Shown: positions 37,619-46,910, numbered from the stretch's first letter. The stretch is DNA of 64,000 nt from Microbispora amethystogenes (GCF_016863015.1 NZ_BOOB01000014.1:186001-250000), one strand, 5' to 3'. Translations and numbers: made by a program. Notes: a model not told the origin generated them from the letters alone.

Positions 37619-38794
37619 ATGGACATCAATGACTTAGCCCGGCCGCTCGACGGCGCGGCCGTCTCGGCGTTCCTCCGGTCGCTGCCGGCGCGGCCCCTGC
37701 TGCTCGGCCTGGGCGAGGCCAGGCACGGAGTGGAGGCGTTGCTCGAACTGCGCAACGAGATCTTCCGGCATCTGGTCGAGCACGAGGGCTACCGGTCGTT
37801 CGCGATCGAGAGCGACTGTCTCATGGGCCTGGTGGTGGACGGCTACGTCGCGACGGGCGCGGGCAGCCTCGACGACGTCATGGAGCGCGGCTTCAGCCAC
37901 GGCTTCGGCGCCTACCCGGCCAACCGCGAGCTCGTCCGCTGGATGCGCGCGTACAACGAGGAGCACGACGAGAAGCTCCGGTTCTTCGGCGTCGACGCCC
38001 CGCTGGAGATCAGCGGCGCGGCGAGCCCGCGCGAGGCGCTCACCGGCCTGTACGGCTGTCTCGCCGGGCGGCTGGACCCCTCGTCGCTCCCCTGCACCCC
38101 CGGGACCCTGGACGAGCTTCTCGGCCCGGACGACCGGTGGTCGAACCCCGCCGCCGCCATGGATCCGTCCCAGTCGATCGGCCGGTCCGCCGAGGCCCAG
38201 CGGTTGCGACTGATCGCCGACGACCTGGTGGCGTTCCTCGACGCGCACGCGCCGCAGCTCGCCGGGACGGACGAGGACCTGGCGGCGCTGTACGGACGCA
38301 CCGCCACCGGCCTGCTGCGCTACCACCACTGGATCGCCGACACGTCGCCGGCCCGGCTCACCTGGCTGATGAGCCTGCGCGACCAGATGATGGCCGAGAA
38401 CCTGCGGGCCGTCGCCGGGCACGGCCCGGCCCTGGTCTTCGCGCACAACCGTCACCTGCAGCGGGACAAGAGCTTCCTGCTGCTGGGCGACGCGCCGGTG
38501 GAGTGGTGGAGCGCGGGGGCCGTCGCGGGCGTGGGCCTGGGCGACCGGTACGCCTTCCTGGCCTCGGCCTTCGGCACGGTCGGCGGCGACACCCCGGCCC
38601 CGGACACCGTCGAGGGCCTGCTGTCGGAGGCTCCGCCGGGCCGCTCCCTCGTCGACGCCCGCCGTCTGGCCGGAACCCTCCTCGAGCCCCGCCCGCGCGT
38701 CTCGCGGGACTTCGCCTACTTCCCCCTCGACCCCGCCCAGCTCCACCTGATCGACGGCATCGTCTTCCTCAAGGAGGCCGGCCGCCTGGACTGA
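37619..38794 (+). CDS. Erythromycin-esterase-family protein
   Basis: A 391-residue protein. The signature GEARHG (32-37) holds Glu33 and His36, and AHNRHLQ holds His276 and His279, the residues that form the active site in EreA/EreB-type enzymes. Many homologues do not hydrolyse macrolides, so resistance should not be assumed; hydrolysis or rearrangement of a lactone or ester is the family theme. It lies 72 bases after the response regulator and could belong to the same regulon as the exporter. Confidence 0.85.
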   Translation: MDINDLARPLDGAAVSAFLRSLPARPLLLGLGEARHGVEALLELRNEIFRHLVEHEGYRSFAIESDCLMGLVVDGYVATGAGSLDDVMERGFSHGFGAYPANRELVRWMRAYNEEHDEKLRFFGVDAPLEISGAASPREALTGLYGCLAGRLDPSSLPCTPGTLDELLGPDDRWSNPAAAMDPSQSIGRSAEAQRLRLIADDLVAFLDAHAPQLAGTDEDLAALYGRTATGLLRYHHWIADTSPARLTWLMSLRDQMMAENLRAVAGHGPALVFAHNRHLQRDKSFLLLGDAPVEWWSAGAVAGVGLGDRYAFLASAFGTVGGDTPAPDTVEGLLSEAPPGRSLVDARRLAGTLLEPRPRVSRDFAYFPLDPAQLHLIDGIVFLKEAGRLD

Positions 38795-38864
38795 CCCGCG
38801 CAGCGTGACCAGCCGTCGCGCGTACGCCGGGAGGAGCCGCCGTCTCGCGGTCGCGGCCCGTCGT

Positions 38865-39683
38865 TCAGGCGGCCAGGAGATCGAGGATCCGGGTGGCGTA
38901 CGCGCGGGGGTGGGTCGTGTTCCCGTTGTGGCCGCCGGGGAACTCCCGCGCCTCCACGCCGAGGAGGGCGGCGAGCTCGTGCGCGCACCGGTAGTCGAAG
39001 ACGTGCCGGGGCGTGGTGCGCCCGAAGGCGGGGATGACGCGGACCGGTGTGTCCCCGAGCGCGGCGACGTCGAGCGTGTCGCGGGTGACGGCGGTGAAGT
39101 CGTTGCGGATGAAGAAGTCGAAGCCGGCCCGCCGCCGGTCGTCCAGCGGGTGCGGGGTCAGTCCGGGCTCGGTGTCCTGGGCGACGGGATCGATGCCCAG
39201 CGCCGCGGCGATCCCGGCGAACGCCTCGGCGAGGCCGCGCTCCCGGTAGAGGTCCTGCAGCTCCTCCAGCTCCCGGACGTGGCGGACTCGTTCCGGAGCC
39301 GGGAGGAGGCCCGGAGCGACCGGTTCGTGCGCGATCAGGGTGTCCAGCTGCTCCGGATGCTCGACGGCCAGATGCAGCCCGATGACGGCGCCGAAGCTGC
39401 ATCCGAGCATGCGCGCCGGCCGGTCGGTCACGGCGGCGAGCAGGCGATGGACGTCGTCCACGTGGTCGGCCATGGTCGCGCCCCGGCCGGGGTCGTCCAG
39501 GGCGCTGCGGGACAGCCCCCGCCGGTCGTAGGTGACCACGGTGTGGTCGCCGGCGAGGTGCCGGACCAGGTCGGCGGTGCGGTCCGCGTCGCCCTCCCCG
39601 CTCTGTGAGATCAGGAGCACGGGACCGGCGCCGTGCACGTCGTAGTGCAGGGTCGCGCCGTTCGTGCGCAGCGAGCCGCTCAT
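38865..39683 (-). CDS. Alpha/beta hydrolase
   Basis: A 272-residue hydrolase. The nucleophile elbow is GCSFG (Ser96), the acid lies in the second half, and the catalytic His is in FPGGHNGNT. YDRRGLSRS after strand four is typical of esterase/haloperoxidase-like members. It is divergent from a MarR-like gene over a dense palindromic operator, so it is probably the regulator's target and acts on the inducer. Confidence 0.88.
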   Translation of the reverse strand: MSGSLRTNGATLHYDVHGAGPVLLISQSGEGDADRTADLVRHLAGDHTVVTYDRRGLSRSALDDPGRGATMADHVDDVHRLLAAVTDRPARMLGCSFGAVIGLHLAVEHPEQLDTLIAHEPVAPGLLPAPERVRHVRELEELQDLYRERGLAEAFAGIAAALGIDPVAQDTEPGLTPHPLDDRRRAGFDFFIRNDFTAVTRDTLDVAALGDTPVRVIPAFGRTTPRHVFDYRCAHELAALLGVEAREFPGGHNGNTTHPRAYATRILDLLAA

Positions 39684-39726
39684 CTCGTCGTCCCTTCAGC
39701 AGTGGGCTTCGACGCACACCCTAATC

Positions 39727-39754
39727 CATCAAACTTGATGCATCAACAATGATG
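39727..39754. promoter_or_regulatory. Overlapping palindromes: operator of the MarR-like regulator
   Basis: Between the divergent hydrolase and regulator genes lie CATCAAACTTGATG (39727-39740) and CATCAACAATGATG (39741-39754), and across their junction the perfect dodecamer TTGATGCATCAA (39735-39746). Four CATCA/TGATG half-sites are thus arranged in tandem. The block sits 13 bases before the regulator's start codon, a position suited to autorepression. Confidence 0.75.
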
Positions 39755-39766
39755 TATTGTGCGAGA

Positions 39767-40228
39767 GTGAACGGAGTCGACCTCTTCCTGCTCGGCAGGA
39801 CCCTGATGAAGATCGGCGAAGAGGCCATGCCGGTCGAGGGCATCACCCCGTCGAGAACGACGCAGGCCGCCAGTCTCCGGACGGTGCTGGTGGTCGTCGC
39901 CGATCTCCGCGCCCATCCGGAGACCTCCGTCGGGGAGATCGCGGCGCGTACGGGCCTGCCGCAGAGCGCCGTGTCGGCGGCCGTCGCCCGGCTGAAGGAG
40001 GCCGGGGCGGTCGTCACGGCCCCGGATCCGGCCGACCGCCGCCGCGTCGTGATCAGGCAGGCGCCCGGGCGGTCCGCGCGCGTGGAAGCCGTACGGGCGG
40101 CCGGAGTCGAGGGGCCTCTCGCGGCGGCGCTGGGCACGGACGACCCGGCGCAGATCGCCGAGGTCGTCGCGGCGCTCACGTTCCTCGCGGGCCGCCTCGC
40201 TCCGGGATCGGCTCCGCGTCGTCCCTGA
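39767..40228 (+). CDS. MarR-like winged-helix regulator
   Basis: A 153-residue protein with a winged helix at about 45-95 (TSVGEIAARTGLPQSAVSAAVARLKEAG, then DPADRRRVVI as the wing). The helices on either side fit a MarR-type dimer. The GTG at 39767 is used because the palindromic operator lies just upstream; an ATG at 39749 falls inside the operator. It probably represses itself and the divergent hydrolase. Its 3' end overlaps the convergent transporter gene by 53 bases. Confidence 0.75.
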   Translation: MNGVDLFLLGRTLMKIGEEAMPVEGITPSRTTQAASLRTVLVVVADLRAHPETSVGEIAARTGLPQSAVSAAVARLKEAGAVVTAPDPADRRRVVIRQAPGRSARVEAVRAAGVEGPLAAALGTDDPAQIAEVVAALTFLAGRLAPGSAPRRP

Positions 40229-41165
40229 CGGAGCTGCTCTCGTCAGCGGTGCGGCGGTCGCCGGCCCGCCGGACGGCCGCCACCGCGATGCCCGCCGCGA
40301 TCAGCGCGGCGCCCGCCATGTGGAAGGCGTGGATGCGCTCTCCGAGGGCGAAGTAGGCCAGCACCGCTCCGAAGACCGGCATCAGATGGAGGAACTGCCC
40401 CGCCCGCGCCCCGCCGACGAGCTCGACTCCGCGGTTGTAACAGAAGTAGGACAGGATCGAGGGGATCAGAGCCACATAGGCGACGGCGGCGACGGCCCCC
40501 GTGGTGACGTGGACGACGTGCCCGCCGGCGGCTTCGGCCGCCGCCAGGGGCGCCAGCAGGAGAGCGCCGAGCCCGAACGTGACCGTCAGGAGGCTCAACG
40601 GGTTCACCTGGGGCCTGCGGCGCAGCAGGGCGGTGTAGAGGGCGTAGCTCACCACGGCCACGAAGATCCATCCGTCGCCCGCCCGCAGCCGCAGGCCACC
40701 GGACCCCAGCGGACTGCCCTGGGTGACCACGAGCCAGACCCCGGCCAGGGAGACGAGCAGCCCGCTTATCTGGGCGACACCCGGCCGCTCCCGGAACAAC
40801 GCGAACGCGAACACGACGATCAGCAGCGGCATGACCGACTGCATCAGCAGCGCGTTGATCGCCGTGGTCGTCTGCAGCCCGGTGTAGATCAGGGTGTTGT
40901 ACGCGGCGACGCCGAAGATCGACAGTGCCAGCACCGTCACCCAGTGCCGGACGAGGATCCGCCGATCCTGCCGCAGCTTCCTCCATCCGAACGGGAGGAG
41001 GAGGACGAACGCCGTCAGCCAGCGAAGGAGGGCCAGGGTCGCCGGCGGGATGGAGTCGTGGACGAGCCTCCCGACGACGAAGTTGCCCGACCAGCCGAGC
41101 ACGGCGAGACACAGAAGCGGAACCGGGGATCCGTAGAGCCTGCCTGCCACCCCGCCTGGTCGCAT
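40176..41165 (-). CDS. EamA/DMT-family transporter
   Basis: A 329-residue membrane protein with ten predicted helices in two five-helix EamA repeats. WSGNFVVGRLVHDSIPPATLA opens the first and AVVSYALYTALLRRRP the second; GVELVGGARAGQFLHLMPVF is the usual late motif. Members export amino acids or metabolites. The charged C-terminal tail runs over the end of the MarR-like gene on the other strand. Confidence 0.9.
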   Translation of the reverse strand: MRPGGVAGRLYGSPVPLLCLAVLGWSGNFVVGRLVHDSIPPATLALLRWLTAFVLLLPFGWRKLRQDRRILVRHWVTVLALSIFGVAAYNTLIYTGLQTTTAINALLMQSVMPLLIVVFAFALFRERPGVAQISGLLVSLAGVWLVVTQGSPLGSGGLRLRAGDGWIFVAVVSYALYTALLRRRPQVNPLSLLTVTFGLGALLLAPLAAAEAAGGHVVHVTTGAVAAVAYVALIPSILSYFCYNRGVELVGGARAGQFLHLMPVFGAVLAYFALGERIHAFHMAGAALIAAGIAVAAVRRAGDRRTADESSSVRDDAEPIPERGGPRGT

Positions 41166-41198
41166 CCGTCTCCTCCGTCCCCTCCACTGCGAGAGGTC

Positions 41199-42491
41199 TC
41201 AGATCGCCGCCTCCACCGTGGCCCCGCCCGGCTCGTCCAAGGTGAACACGGCCGTTCGCCCGCCGGCCGACACCTCGTACTCACCGAGGAAGCCGGTGAA
41301 GCGTACCCGGCCGTCGTCGTCGGTGACCATCGTCGTGGGCGGCAGCCACCACTCGTCCTTGACGAGCGAGCGCAGCGCCTCGTACGCCGGCTTGGGCGTG
41401 CCGTCGACCCGGACGAAGCCGCCCGGCGCGCCGAGCCAGCCGCCGTCCGACAGCCCCCAGTAGGTCATCGCCTCGACCGACGGATGCGACAGCAGCGTCT
41501 TGTAGTGGCGCACGACCTCGTCGGCCTGGCGGGCCTCACCCTCGGGGGTCGTCGGCCACTCGGGGATCTGGTAGTCGTTCAGGTCGACGATCTCCTCCGG
41601 CATGATGTGGCCGGAGACGATCGTCGTCTCGGTGAAGTGGATGGGCAGGCCGTACCGCGCGAAGCGGTCGATGGTGGCGAGCGTCTTCTCCTCGCCCCAG
41701 TAGCCCTGGTGCATGTGGCTCTGCAGGCCGAGCACACCGATCTCGACGCCCGCCTCCAGCAGGCCCTCGATCAGGCACTCGTACGCCGCGGACATGTCGA
41801 AGTCGTTGAGCAGCAGGGTGGCCTGCGGGTTGGCCTCACGGGCCGCGTCGAAGACCATCCGGACCATCGGGATGCGGCCCATCTCGCGGCAGATCCGGGT
41901 GATGCCGTTGTCGTACTTGTCGAAGATCGGCATGATCACGACCTCGTTGATGACGTCCCACATGTCGATCACGCCGGCGAACTCGGTCACCTCGCGCCGG
42001 ATGCGGTCCACCTGCGCCTTGGCGATCTCGGCGTTCGGCAGGTCCATCAGCCAGCCGGCCGTCTCGGTGTGCCAGACCAGCGGGTGCCCCTTCACCACGC
42101 ACCCCCGGTCGGCGAACCACCGCGCGGCGGCGAGTGTCCGCTCGGTGTCCGGGCGGCCGCGTTCGGGCTCGAACCACCCCCAGTAGAAGGGCAGCGTGGC
42201 GAAGTTGAACACGTCGAGCCACAGGTCGGCGACCTCCTGGGAGCCGGCGGCGGCCGGCTGGTCCGGCGCGGGGGCGTCGCCGTTCGCCAGCGGGATGAAG
42301 TCGCCGCCGATGCAGCCGAAGAGGAACTTGTGCCGCCGCTGCGCGACGACCACCTCCTGACCGGCCAGCGGCGCGCCCTGCGCGGTCACGGTGAGCGTGG
42401 CGTCCGCGGTGCGGTGCTTCCTGATCAGCGGGCCGGGGTCGAATGAGGAGGGGTCGGAGCCGGAGGGGTCGAAGGCGGAGCGCGACGACAT
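41199..42491 (-). CDS. Glycoside hydrolase family 10 (endo-1,4-beta-xylanase-like), no signal peptide
   Basis: A 430-residue protein. A small beta-domain (about 25-55) leads into a TIM barrel with the acid/base Glu183 in WDVINE and the nucleophile Glu288 in HFTETT; HPLVWH and GLQSHMHQG are other GH10 landmarks. No secretion signal is present, so it may act on imported xylo-oligosaccharides or a different glycoside. The ATG at 42491 has GGAGG six bases upstream; the longer frame upstream lacks coding character. A short C-terminal beta-domain (RVRFTGFLGEYEVS) ends the protein. Confidence 0.88.
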   Translation of the reverse strand: MSSRSAFDPSGSDPSSFDPGPLIRKHRTADATLTVTAQGAPLAGQEVVVAQRRHKFLFGCIGGDFIPLANGDAPAPDQPAAAGSQEVADLWLDVFNFATLPFYWGWFEPERGRPDTERTLAAARWFADRGCVVKGHPLVWHTETAGWLMDLPNAEIAKAQVDRIRREVTEFAGVIDMWDVINEVVIMPIFDKYDNGITRICREMGRIPMVRMVFDAAREANPQATLLLNDFDMSAAYECLIEGLLEAGVEIGVLGLQSHMHQGYWGEEKTLATIDRFARYGLPIHFTETTIVSGHIMPEEIVDLNDYQIPEWPTTPEGEARQADEVVRHYKTLLSHPSVEAMTYWGLSDGGWLGAPGGFVRVDGTPKPAYEALRSLVKDEWWLPPTTMVTDDDGRVRFTGFLGEYEVSAGGRTAVFTLDEPGGATVEAAI

Positions 42492-42687
42492 GGGCGGCCT
42501 CCAGGGAGTGCGCGGGGCGGAGGACCCTCTCCGAGAGCCTCCACGCTCCGGCCGGAGGGGTCTCATGATCTCAAGCACAGTATCGCTTGTCTCCGGAAAG
42601 GCCCAGGCTGCCTGAAAGGTGCAGACATCGGCCGGGAACGCACATCGGGCTATCGCCAGAAAGTTCATGCGCTGTCACCATGAGTGC

Positions 42688-44901
42688 ATGAGAGTCCCGG
42701 CAGGGTGGCGGCGCGCCGCCCTTCCCTCCGCGGGGCTGGTCGCCGTCGGCGGCCTCGGCTACGGCCTGACGAAACTCTCCGACTCCGACGCCGCGGCCAA
42801 CTGGGCCCAGCTCGCGAGCGTGGCTCTCGCTGTGTTCGCCCTGCTCCCGCCCTTGATCAGCAGCTGGCGGCAGCGGCAGCCGGGCGGGACGAGCACGGTC
42901 GAGCAGATCGACCGTGCCGAGCGGACGCTGCGGGTGCTGGTGCGGGAGCAGTGGCGCGAGGAGATCGTCATGCGCGAGCTCGACCGCCCCGCCCGGCTGC
43001 CCGTCCGCTGGAAGATCTCCGGCCTCGACGTGATGGACCGGGGCGATCGGATCGACGGGGAGCGCCTGCTGCGCTCCTGGTTCGGCCTCGGCAGGGTGCG
43101 GTTCGACGGGCGCACCGACCGGATGCCCGAGATGGCCGGACGGTTCCGCAAGCTCGCGCGGCGCCGGCTGGTGATCATCGGTGAGGTCGGCATGGGCAAG
43201 ACCACGCTGGCCGTCCTGCTGCTCAGCGAGCTGCTGAAGGAGCACGAGGAGGGCGACCCGGTGCCCGTGCTGCTGTCGATGTCCGGGTGGGACCCGTCGG
43301 CCGAGCCCGTCCACCGATGGCTGGCCAGGCGGTTGCGGGAGAACTACCCGGCGCTGCGCGCGTCCGGCTTCGGCCCCGACGCCGCGCGCGGCCTCGTGAC
43401 GTACCGGCGGATCCTGCCCGTCCTCGACGGCCTCGACGAACTGCCGCGCCCGGTGCGGTCCAGGGTGATCGACGCACTGAACGACGCGGCGGCCGTGGAG
43501 GCGCTCATCCTCACCTGCCGTACGTCGGAGTATCTGGCGGCCGTGGGCGCGGACGGCGGCGCGCCGCTGGCCGGCGCGGCCGTCATCGAGCCCAGGGCGG
43601 TGAAGAGCGCGGACGTCATCTTCTACGTCCTCGACCGGCTCGCGCCCGGTCAGCGGGCCGGCTGGGCGGAGTTGCTGGCCACGTTGAAGAGCGAGCCGGA
43701 CGGCCCGCTGGCCGAGGCCCTCTCCACGCCGCTGGTCGTGTGGCTGCTGTACAAGGTCTACATCGAGACCCGCGCCAACCCGGCGCCGTTGTGCGACTCC
43801 GAACGCTTCGACACGGCGGACGCCGTCACCGAGCATCTGCTCGACAATCTCGTCCAGGCGACGTTCTCGGCCGCAACGCCGGACGACGACCCCGGCGAGC
43901 GGCACGAACACGACCACCCGTTCCGCCCGCAGCGGTCGTGGGACCCGGAGGAGGCCCGCGGCCGGCTGGCCTTCGTCGCGCACCACATGTCCGAGGCCGG
44001 GAGCAGGGACTTCCGCTGGTGGCACCTCCACCGCTCGGTGCCGCGGCGTACGAGCATCCTGATCGGCGGCGTTTCCGTCGGCCTGACGGTCGGGACGACC
44101 GTGGGGCTGGTCAGCGACGCCGTCGTCGCGCTGCGCAGCCCGCACGCGGGCAGCCTGCGCGACGCCCTGCTGTTCGGCCTCGCCGGGGGGCCGGTGGGCG
44201 GCCTGGTGGGCGGCCTGACCGGCGGGATCATCCTGGAGCGCCTCAAGGGCTACACGCTGGAGCCGGCGTACGCGAACCTGCGCTGGCGGGGCAACGTCAC
44301 CGGCCTCGCCGGGCAGGTGGCGCTCGGGCTGGTGACGGCGCTCCCGGTCGGCATGGTCGCGGCGTTCGCCCTGTGGCGGGTCGCGGGGATGTCCTCCGAG
44401 GTCGGCGGCCTGGTTCTCTACGGGCTCGTCGTGGGAGCCATCGGCGGCGTCACCCTCGGGCTGAACAAGTGGGTGACGACCCCCCTGACGAACGATCGGC
44501 CGCAGGGACCGGTGACCACGCTCCGGCGGGACCTCCGGCTCGTGTACGGCCGGTCCCTCACGTTCGGCACCGCGCTCGGCCTCGCCTTCGGCGTCGCCGG
44601 CACACTGGTGGACGGGTTCTCCGGGCTGCTGCGCGGCGCCGAGGCCGGGATCGCCTTCGGCCTCGCCGGTGGCGTCGTGTTCACCCTGACCTTCGGGTTC
44701 ACCGGCGCCAGCTCGACCTATCTCGTGGCCGTCGCCATGCTCCGCGCCCGGCGCCGCGTCCCGCTCCGGCTGATGACCCTCCTGGAGGACGCCCATCGGG
44801 TCGGCCTGCTCCGCCAGGTGGGGCCGGTGTACCGGTTCCGGCACGAGAGGCTCCAGGACCGCCTCGCCCACCTGTACCACCACCCCGGCGAGAACCGCTG
44901 A
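42688..44901 (+). CDS. Membrane-anchored NACHT/STAND NTPase
   Basis: A 737-residue protein. Two N-terminal hydrophobic helices (12-28, 40-58) precede a NACHT ATPase with Walker A GEVGMGKT (165-172) and Walker B ILPVLDGLDEL (243-253). From about 450 to 700 there are repeated glycine-rich hydrophobic helices (IGGVSVGLTVGTTVGLVS, AGGPVGGLVGGLTGGIILE, GTALGLAFGVAGTLVDG). NACHT proteins act as signalling switches, and several bacterial ones are anti-phage; here the sensor would be the membrane part. The start at 42688 is the ATG before the first helix. It stands alone, facing a DinB-like gene. Confidence 0.85.
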   Translation: MRVPAGWRRAALPSAGLVAVGGLGYGLTKLSDSDAAANWAQLASVALAVFALLPPLISSWRQRQPGGTSTVEQIDRAERTLRVLVREQWREEIVMRELDRPARLPVRWKISGLDVMDRGDRIDGERLLRSWFGLGRVRFDGRTDRMPEMAGRFRKLARRRLVIIGEVGMGKTTLAVLLLSELLKEHEEGDPVPVLLSMSGWDPSAEPVHRWLARRLRENYPALRASGFGPDAARGLVTYRRILPVLDGLDELPRPVRSRVIDALNDAAAVEALILTCRTSEYLAAVGADGGAPLAGAAVIEPRAVKSADVIFYVLDRLAPGQRAGWAELLATLKSEPDGPLAEALSTPLVVWLLYKVYIETRANPAPLCDSERFDTADAVTEHLLDNLVQATFSAATPDDDPGERHEHDHPFRPQRSWDPEEARGRLAFVAHHMSEAGSRDFRWWHLHRSVPRRTSILIGGVSVGLTVGTTVGLVSDAVVALRSPHAGSLRDALLFGLAGGPVGGLVGGLTGGIILERLKGYTLEPAYANLRWRGNVTGLAGQVALGLVTALPVGMVAAFALWRVAGMSSEVGGLVLYGLVVGAIGGVTLGLNKWVTTPLTNDRPQGPVTTLRRDLRLVYGRSLTFGTALGLAFGVAGTLVDGFSGLLRGAEAGIAFGLAGGVVFTLTFGFTGASSTYLVAVAMLRARRRVPLRLMTLLEDAHRVGLLRQVGPVYRFRHERLQDRLAHLYHHPGENR

Positions 44902-44910
44902 CCCTGCCAC

Positions 44911-45534
44911 TTAATGGCTGAAACGGGCGCTGGGCTCGCCGCGCAGCCGTCCCTCGGGCAGCCTTCGGCCGGACAGCACCAGGACCAGGTCCTGTGCCGC
45001 GCCGGTGAGCGGGGTGCCCGACCCGAACGACCAGTCCACGTCGTCGGCCCGCAGCTCGATTCCGTCGAGATCGACGCCGAAGTAACGGCGGGCCCTCGGC
45101 GACAGCGCGCCGTCGAGCAGCACGCGCAGCCGTTCGCCGGGAATCGGCCGGTCGATCCCGAGGGCCACGGTGATGTCCATCCCGTGGATCACGTCGTGCG
45201 ACAGCGCCCCCTCGAAGCCGCGGCCCGGGGGCCGCCACGGGTGCTCCGCGTTGTCCCGCAGGCACGCGGTCAGCTGCTCCGCGGTCAGCGAGGCGGTGTC
45301 GCGGCGGGCGAGCCGGTCGGCCAGCCGGTCGAAGTTCCCCCGGGCCGCGACCAGCCCGGCCAGCACGCGCGGCCCCGAGTGGCGGTAGGGCAGGGTCATA
45401 TGCGCCACGACCTCCCGCACCCGCCAGCCCGCGCACAGCGACGGCGCGTCCCACGCCCGCGGCGGCAGCCCGCTCAGCAGGTCCGCCAGCTCGCGGCGCT
45501 CGGCCGCGATCAGCCGCCGTATGTCCGTTCCCAT
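44911..45534 (-). CDS. Mycothiol-dependent maleylpyruvate-isomerase-like (DinB-fold) protein
   Basis: A 207-residue four-helix-bundle protein. The N-terminal domain has CAGWRVREVVAHM, the metal His of the MDMPI family, and FEGALSHDVIHGMDITVALG carries the further His ligands. The family uses mycothiol and zinc in actinobacteria for isomerisation or thiol transfer, with mostly unknown substrates. It lies 69 bases downstream of the ECF42 sigma gene on the same strand and might be in its operon. Confidence 0.85.
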   Translation of the reverse strand: MGTDIRRLIAAERRELADLLSGLPPRAWDAPSLCAGWRVREVVAHMTLPYRHSGPRVLAGLVAARGNFDRLADRLARRDTASLTAEQLTACLRDNAEHPWRPPGRGFEGALSHDVIHGMDITVALGIDRPIPGERLRVLLDGALSPRARRYFGVDLDGIELRADDVDWSFGSGTPLTGAAQDLVLVLSGRRLPEGRLRGEPSARFSH

Positions 45535-45603
45535 CTGTCCGCCGTCCTTCCGGTCGCTTTCCTGTACGTCCTACCGACGAATGGGCGCGGCCCGGACGGA
45601 CAC

Positions 45604-46896
45604 CTACTCCAGGGCCGCGAGGCGGCGGGCGAGATGGCGGCGTTCCGCAGCGGTCGCCGCCAGGCCCATCGCCTCCCGGTAGGCGTCGCCCGCCTCGGCC
45701 GTACGGCCCAGGCGGCGCAGCAGGTCGGCCCGGGCGGCGGGCAGCAGGTGGTAACCGGCCAGCGCGCCCCACTCCCGCAACGCGTCGAGCAACGCCAGAC
45801 CGGCGGCGGGACCGGCCGACATCCCCACCGCCACCGCCCGGTTGAGTTCCACCACGGGAGACGGGACCAGCCCCTTGAGCCGCGCGTACAGGATGGCGAT
45901 CTGGGCCCAGTCGGTGTCCTCCGGGCGGGCGGCGGTGGCGTGACAGGCGGCGATGGCCGCCTGCACCTGGTAGGGGCCGGGACGGCCCCGCAGCAGCGCG
46001 CCGTCCAGGAGGGCGACGCCCTCGGCGATCCGCGCGGCGTCCCACCGGGTGCGGTCCTGCTCCTCCAGGACCACCAGGTCACCGGTCTCGTCCTGGCGGG
46101 CGGCGCGGCGGGAGTCGTGCAGCAGCATGAGCGCGAGCAGGCCCGCCGCCTCGGGCTCGTCCGGCATCAGCCGCACCAGCACCCGGCCCAGCCGGATCGC
46201 CTCGGCGGCGAGGCCGGGCCGCATCGGGCCTGCGCCGGACGTCGCCGAGTAGCCCTCGTTGAACAGCAGATACAGCACGGCGAGCACGGCCGGGAGGCGC
46301 TCGGGCAGCAGATGCGCCGGTGGCACCCGGTAGGGGATCGCCGCGTGCCGGATCTTGTGCTTGGCCCGGGCCAGGCGCTTGGCCATCGCCTGCTCCCCGA
46401 CCAGGAACGCGCGGGCGATCTCGGCGGTGGTGAGCCCGGCGAGGGTCCGCAGGGTCAGCGCCACCCGGGCCTCCGGCGCGAGCGCCGGGTGACAGCAGGT
46501 GAAGATCAGCCGCAGCCGGTCGTCGGGCACGTCCGGCTCGTCGCCGGGCTCCGGTGCGTACGGCACGCCGTCCTCCCGCATCGCGCCCGCGACCTCCCGC
46601 AGCTTGGCGGCGCCGGCCGCCTCACGGCGCAGCCGGTCCACGGCCCGGTTGCGCGCGGCGGTGGTCAGCCACGCCCCGGGCCGGCGCGGCACGCCGTCGC
46701 GCCGCCAGGCGCGCAGGGCCAGGGCGAACGCGTCCTGCGCGCACTCCTCCGCCAGGTCCCAGTCGCCGGTCCAGCGGATGAGCGTCGCCACGAGCTGTCC
46801 CCACTCCTCCCGGAACGCCTCGGCGACGGCGGCCTCGACCGGGGGCGGTACGGTGCCGGCCGTCGGGGTGCGGGGCGGTGTGGCTCCGGGTCTCAT
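45604..46896 (-). CDS. ECF42-family RNA polymerase sigma factor with C-terminal TPR/DUF6596 extension
   Basis: A 430-residue sigma factor. Region 2 covers FREEWGQLVATLIRWTGDWDLAEECAQDAF, region 4 LTLRTLAGLTTAEIARAFLV then AMAKRLARAKHKIR. The ~230-residue C-terminal extension (LFNEGYSATSG, VELNRAVAVGMSAGPAAGL, LLPAARADLLRRLGR) is the TPR-like module that defines ECF42 and replaces an anti-sigma factor as controller. A DGPF gene just upstream is its constant genomic partner. Confidence 0.93.
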   Translation of the reverse strand: MRPGATPPRTPTAGTVPPPVEAAVAEAFREEWGQLVATLIRWTGDWDLAEECAQDAFALALRAWRRDGVPRRPGAWLTTAARNRAVDRLRREAAGAAKLREVAGAMREDGVPYAPEPGDEPDVPDDRLRLIFTCCHPALAPEARVALTLRTLAGLTTAEIARAFLVGEQAMAKRLARAKHKIRHAAIPYRVPPAHLLPERLPAVLAVLYLLFNEGYSATSGAGPMRPGLAAEAIRLGRVLVRLMPDEPEAAGLLALMLLHDSRRAARQDETGDLVVLEEQDRTRWDAARIAEGVALLDGALLRGRPGPYQVQAAIAACHATAARPEDTDWAQIAILYARLKGLVPSPVVELNRAVAVGMSAGPAAGLALLDALREWGALAGYHLLPAARADLLRRLGRTAEAGDAYREAMGLAATAAERRHLARRLAALE

Positions 46897-46910
46897 CGCG
46901 TGGGCACGCC

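Noticed and set aside
37619-38794. Calling the erythromycin-esterase homologue a macrolide-resistance gene
   Set aside because: The family includes many members without macrolide activity and nothing in the neighbourhood proves the substrate.
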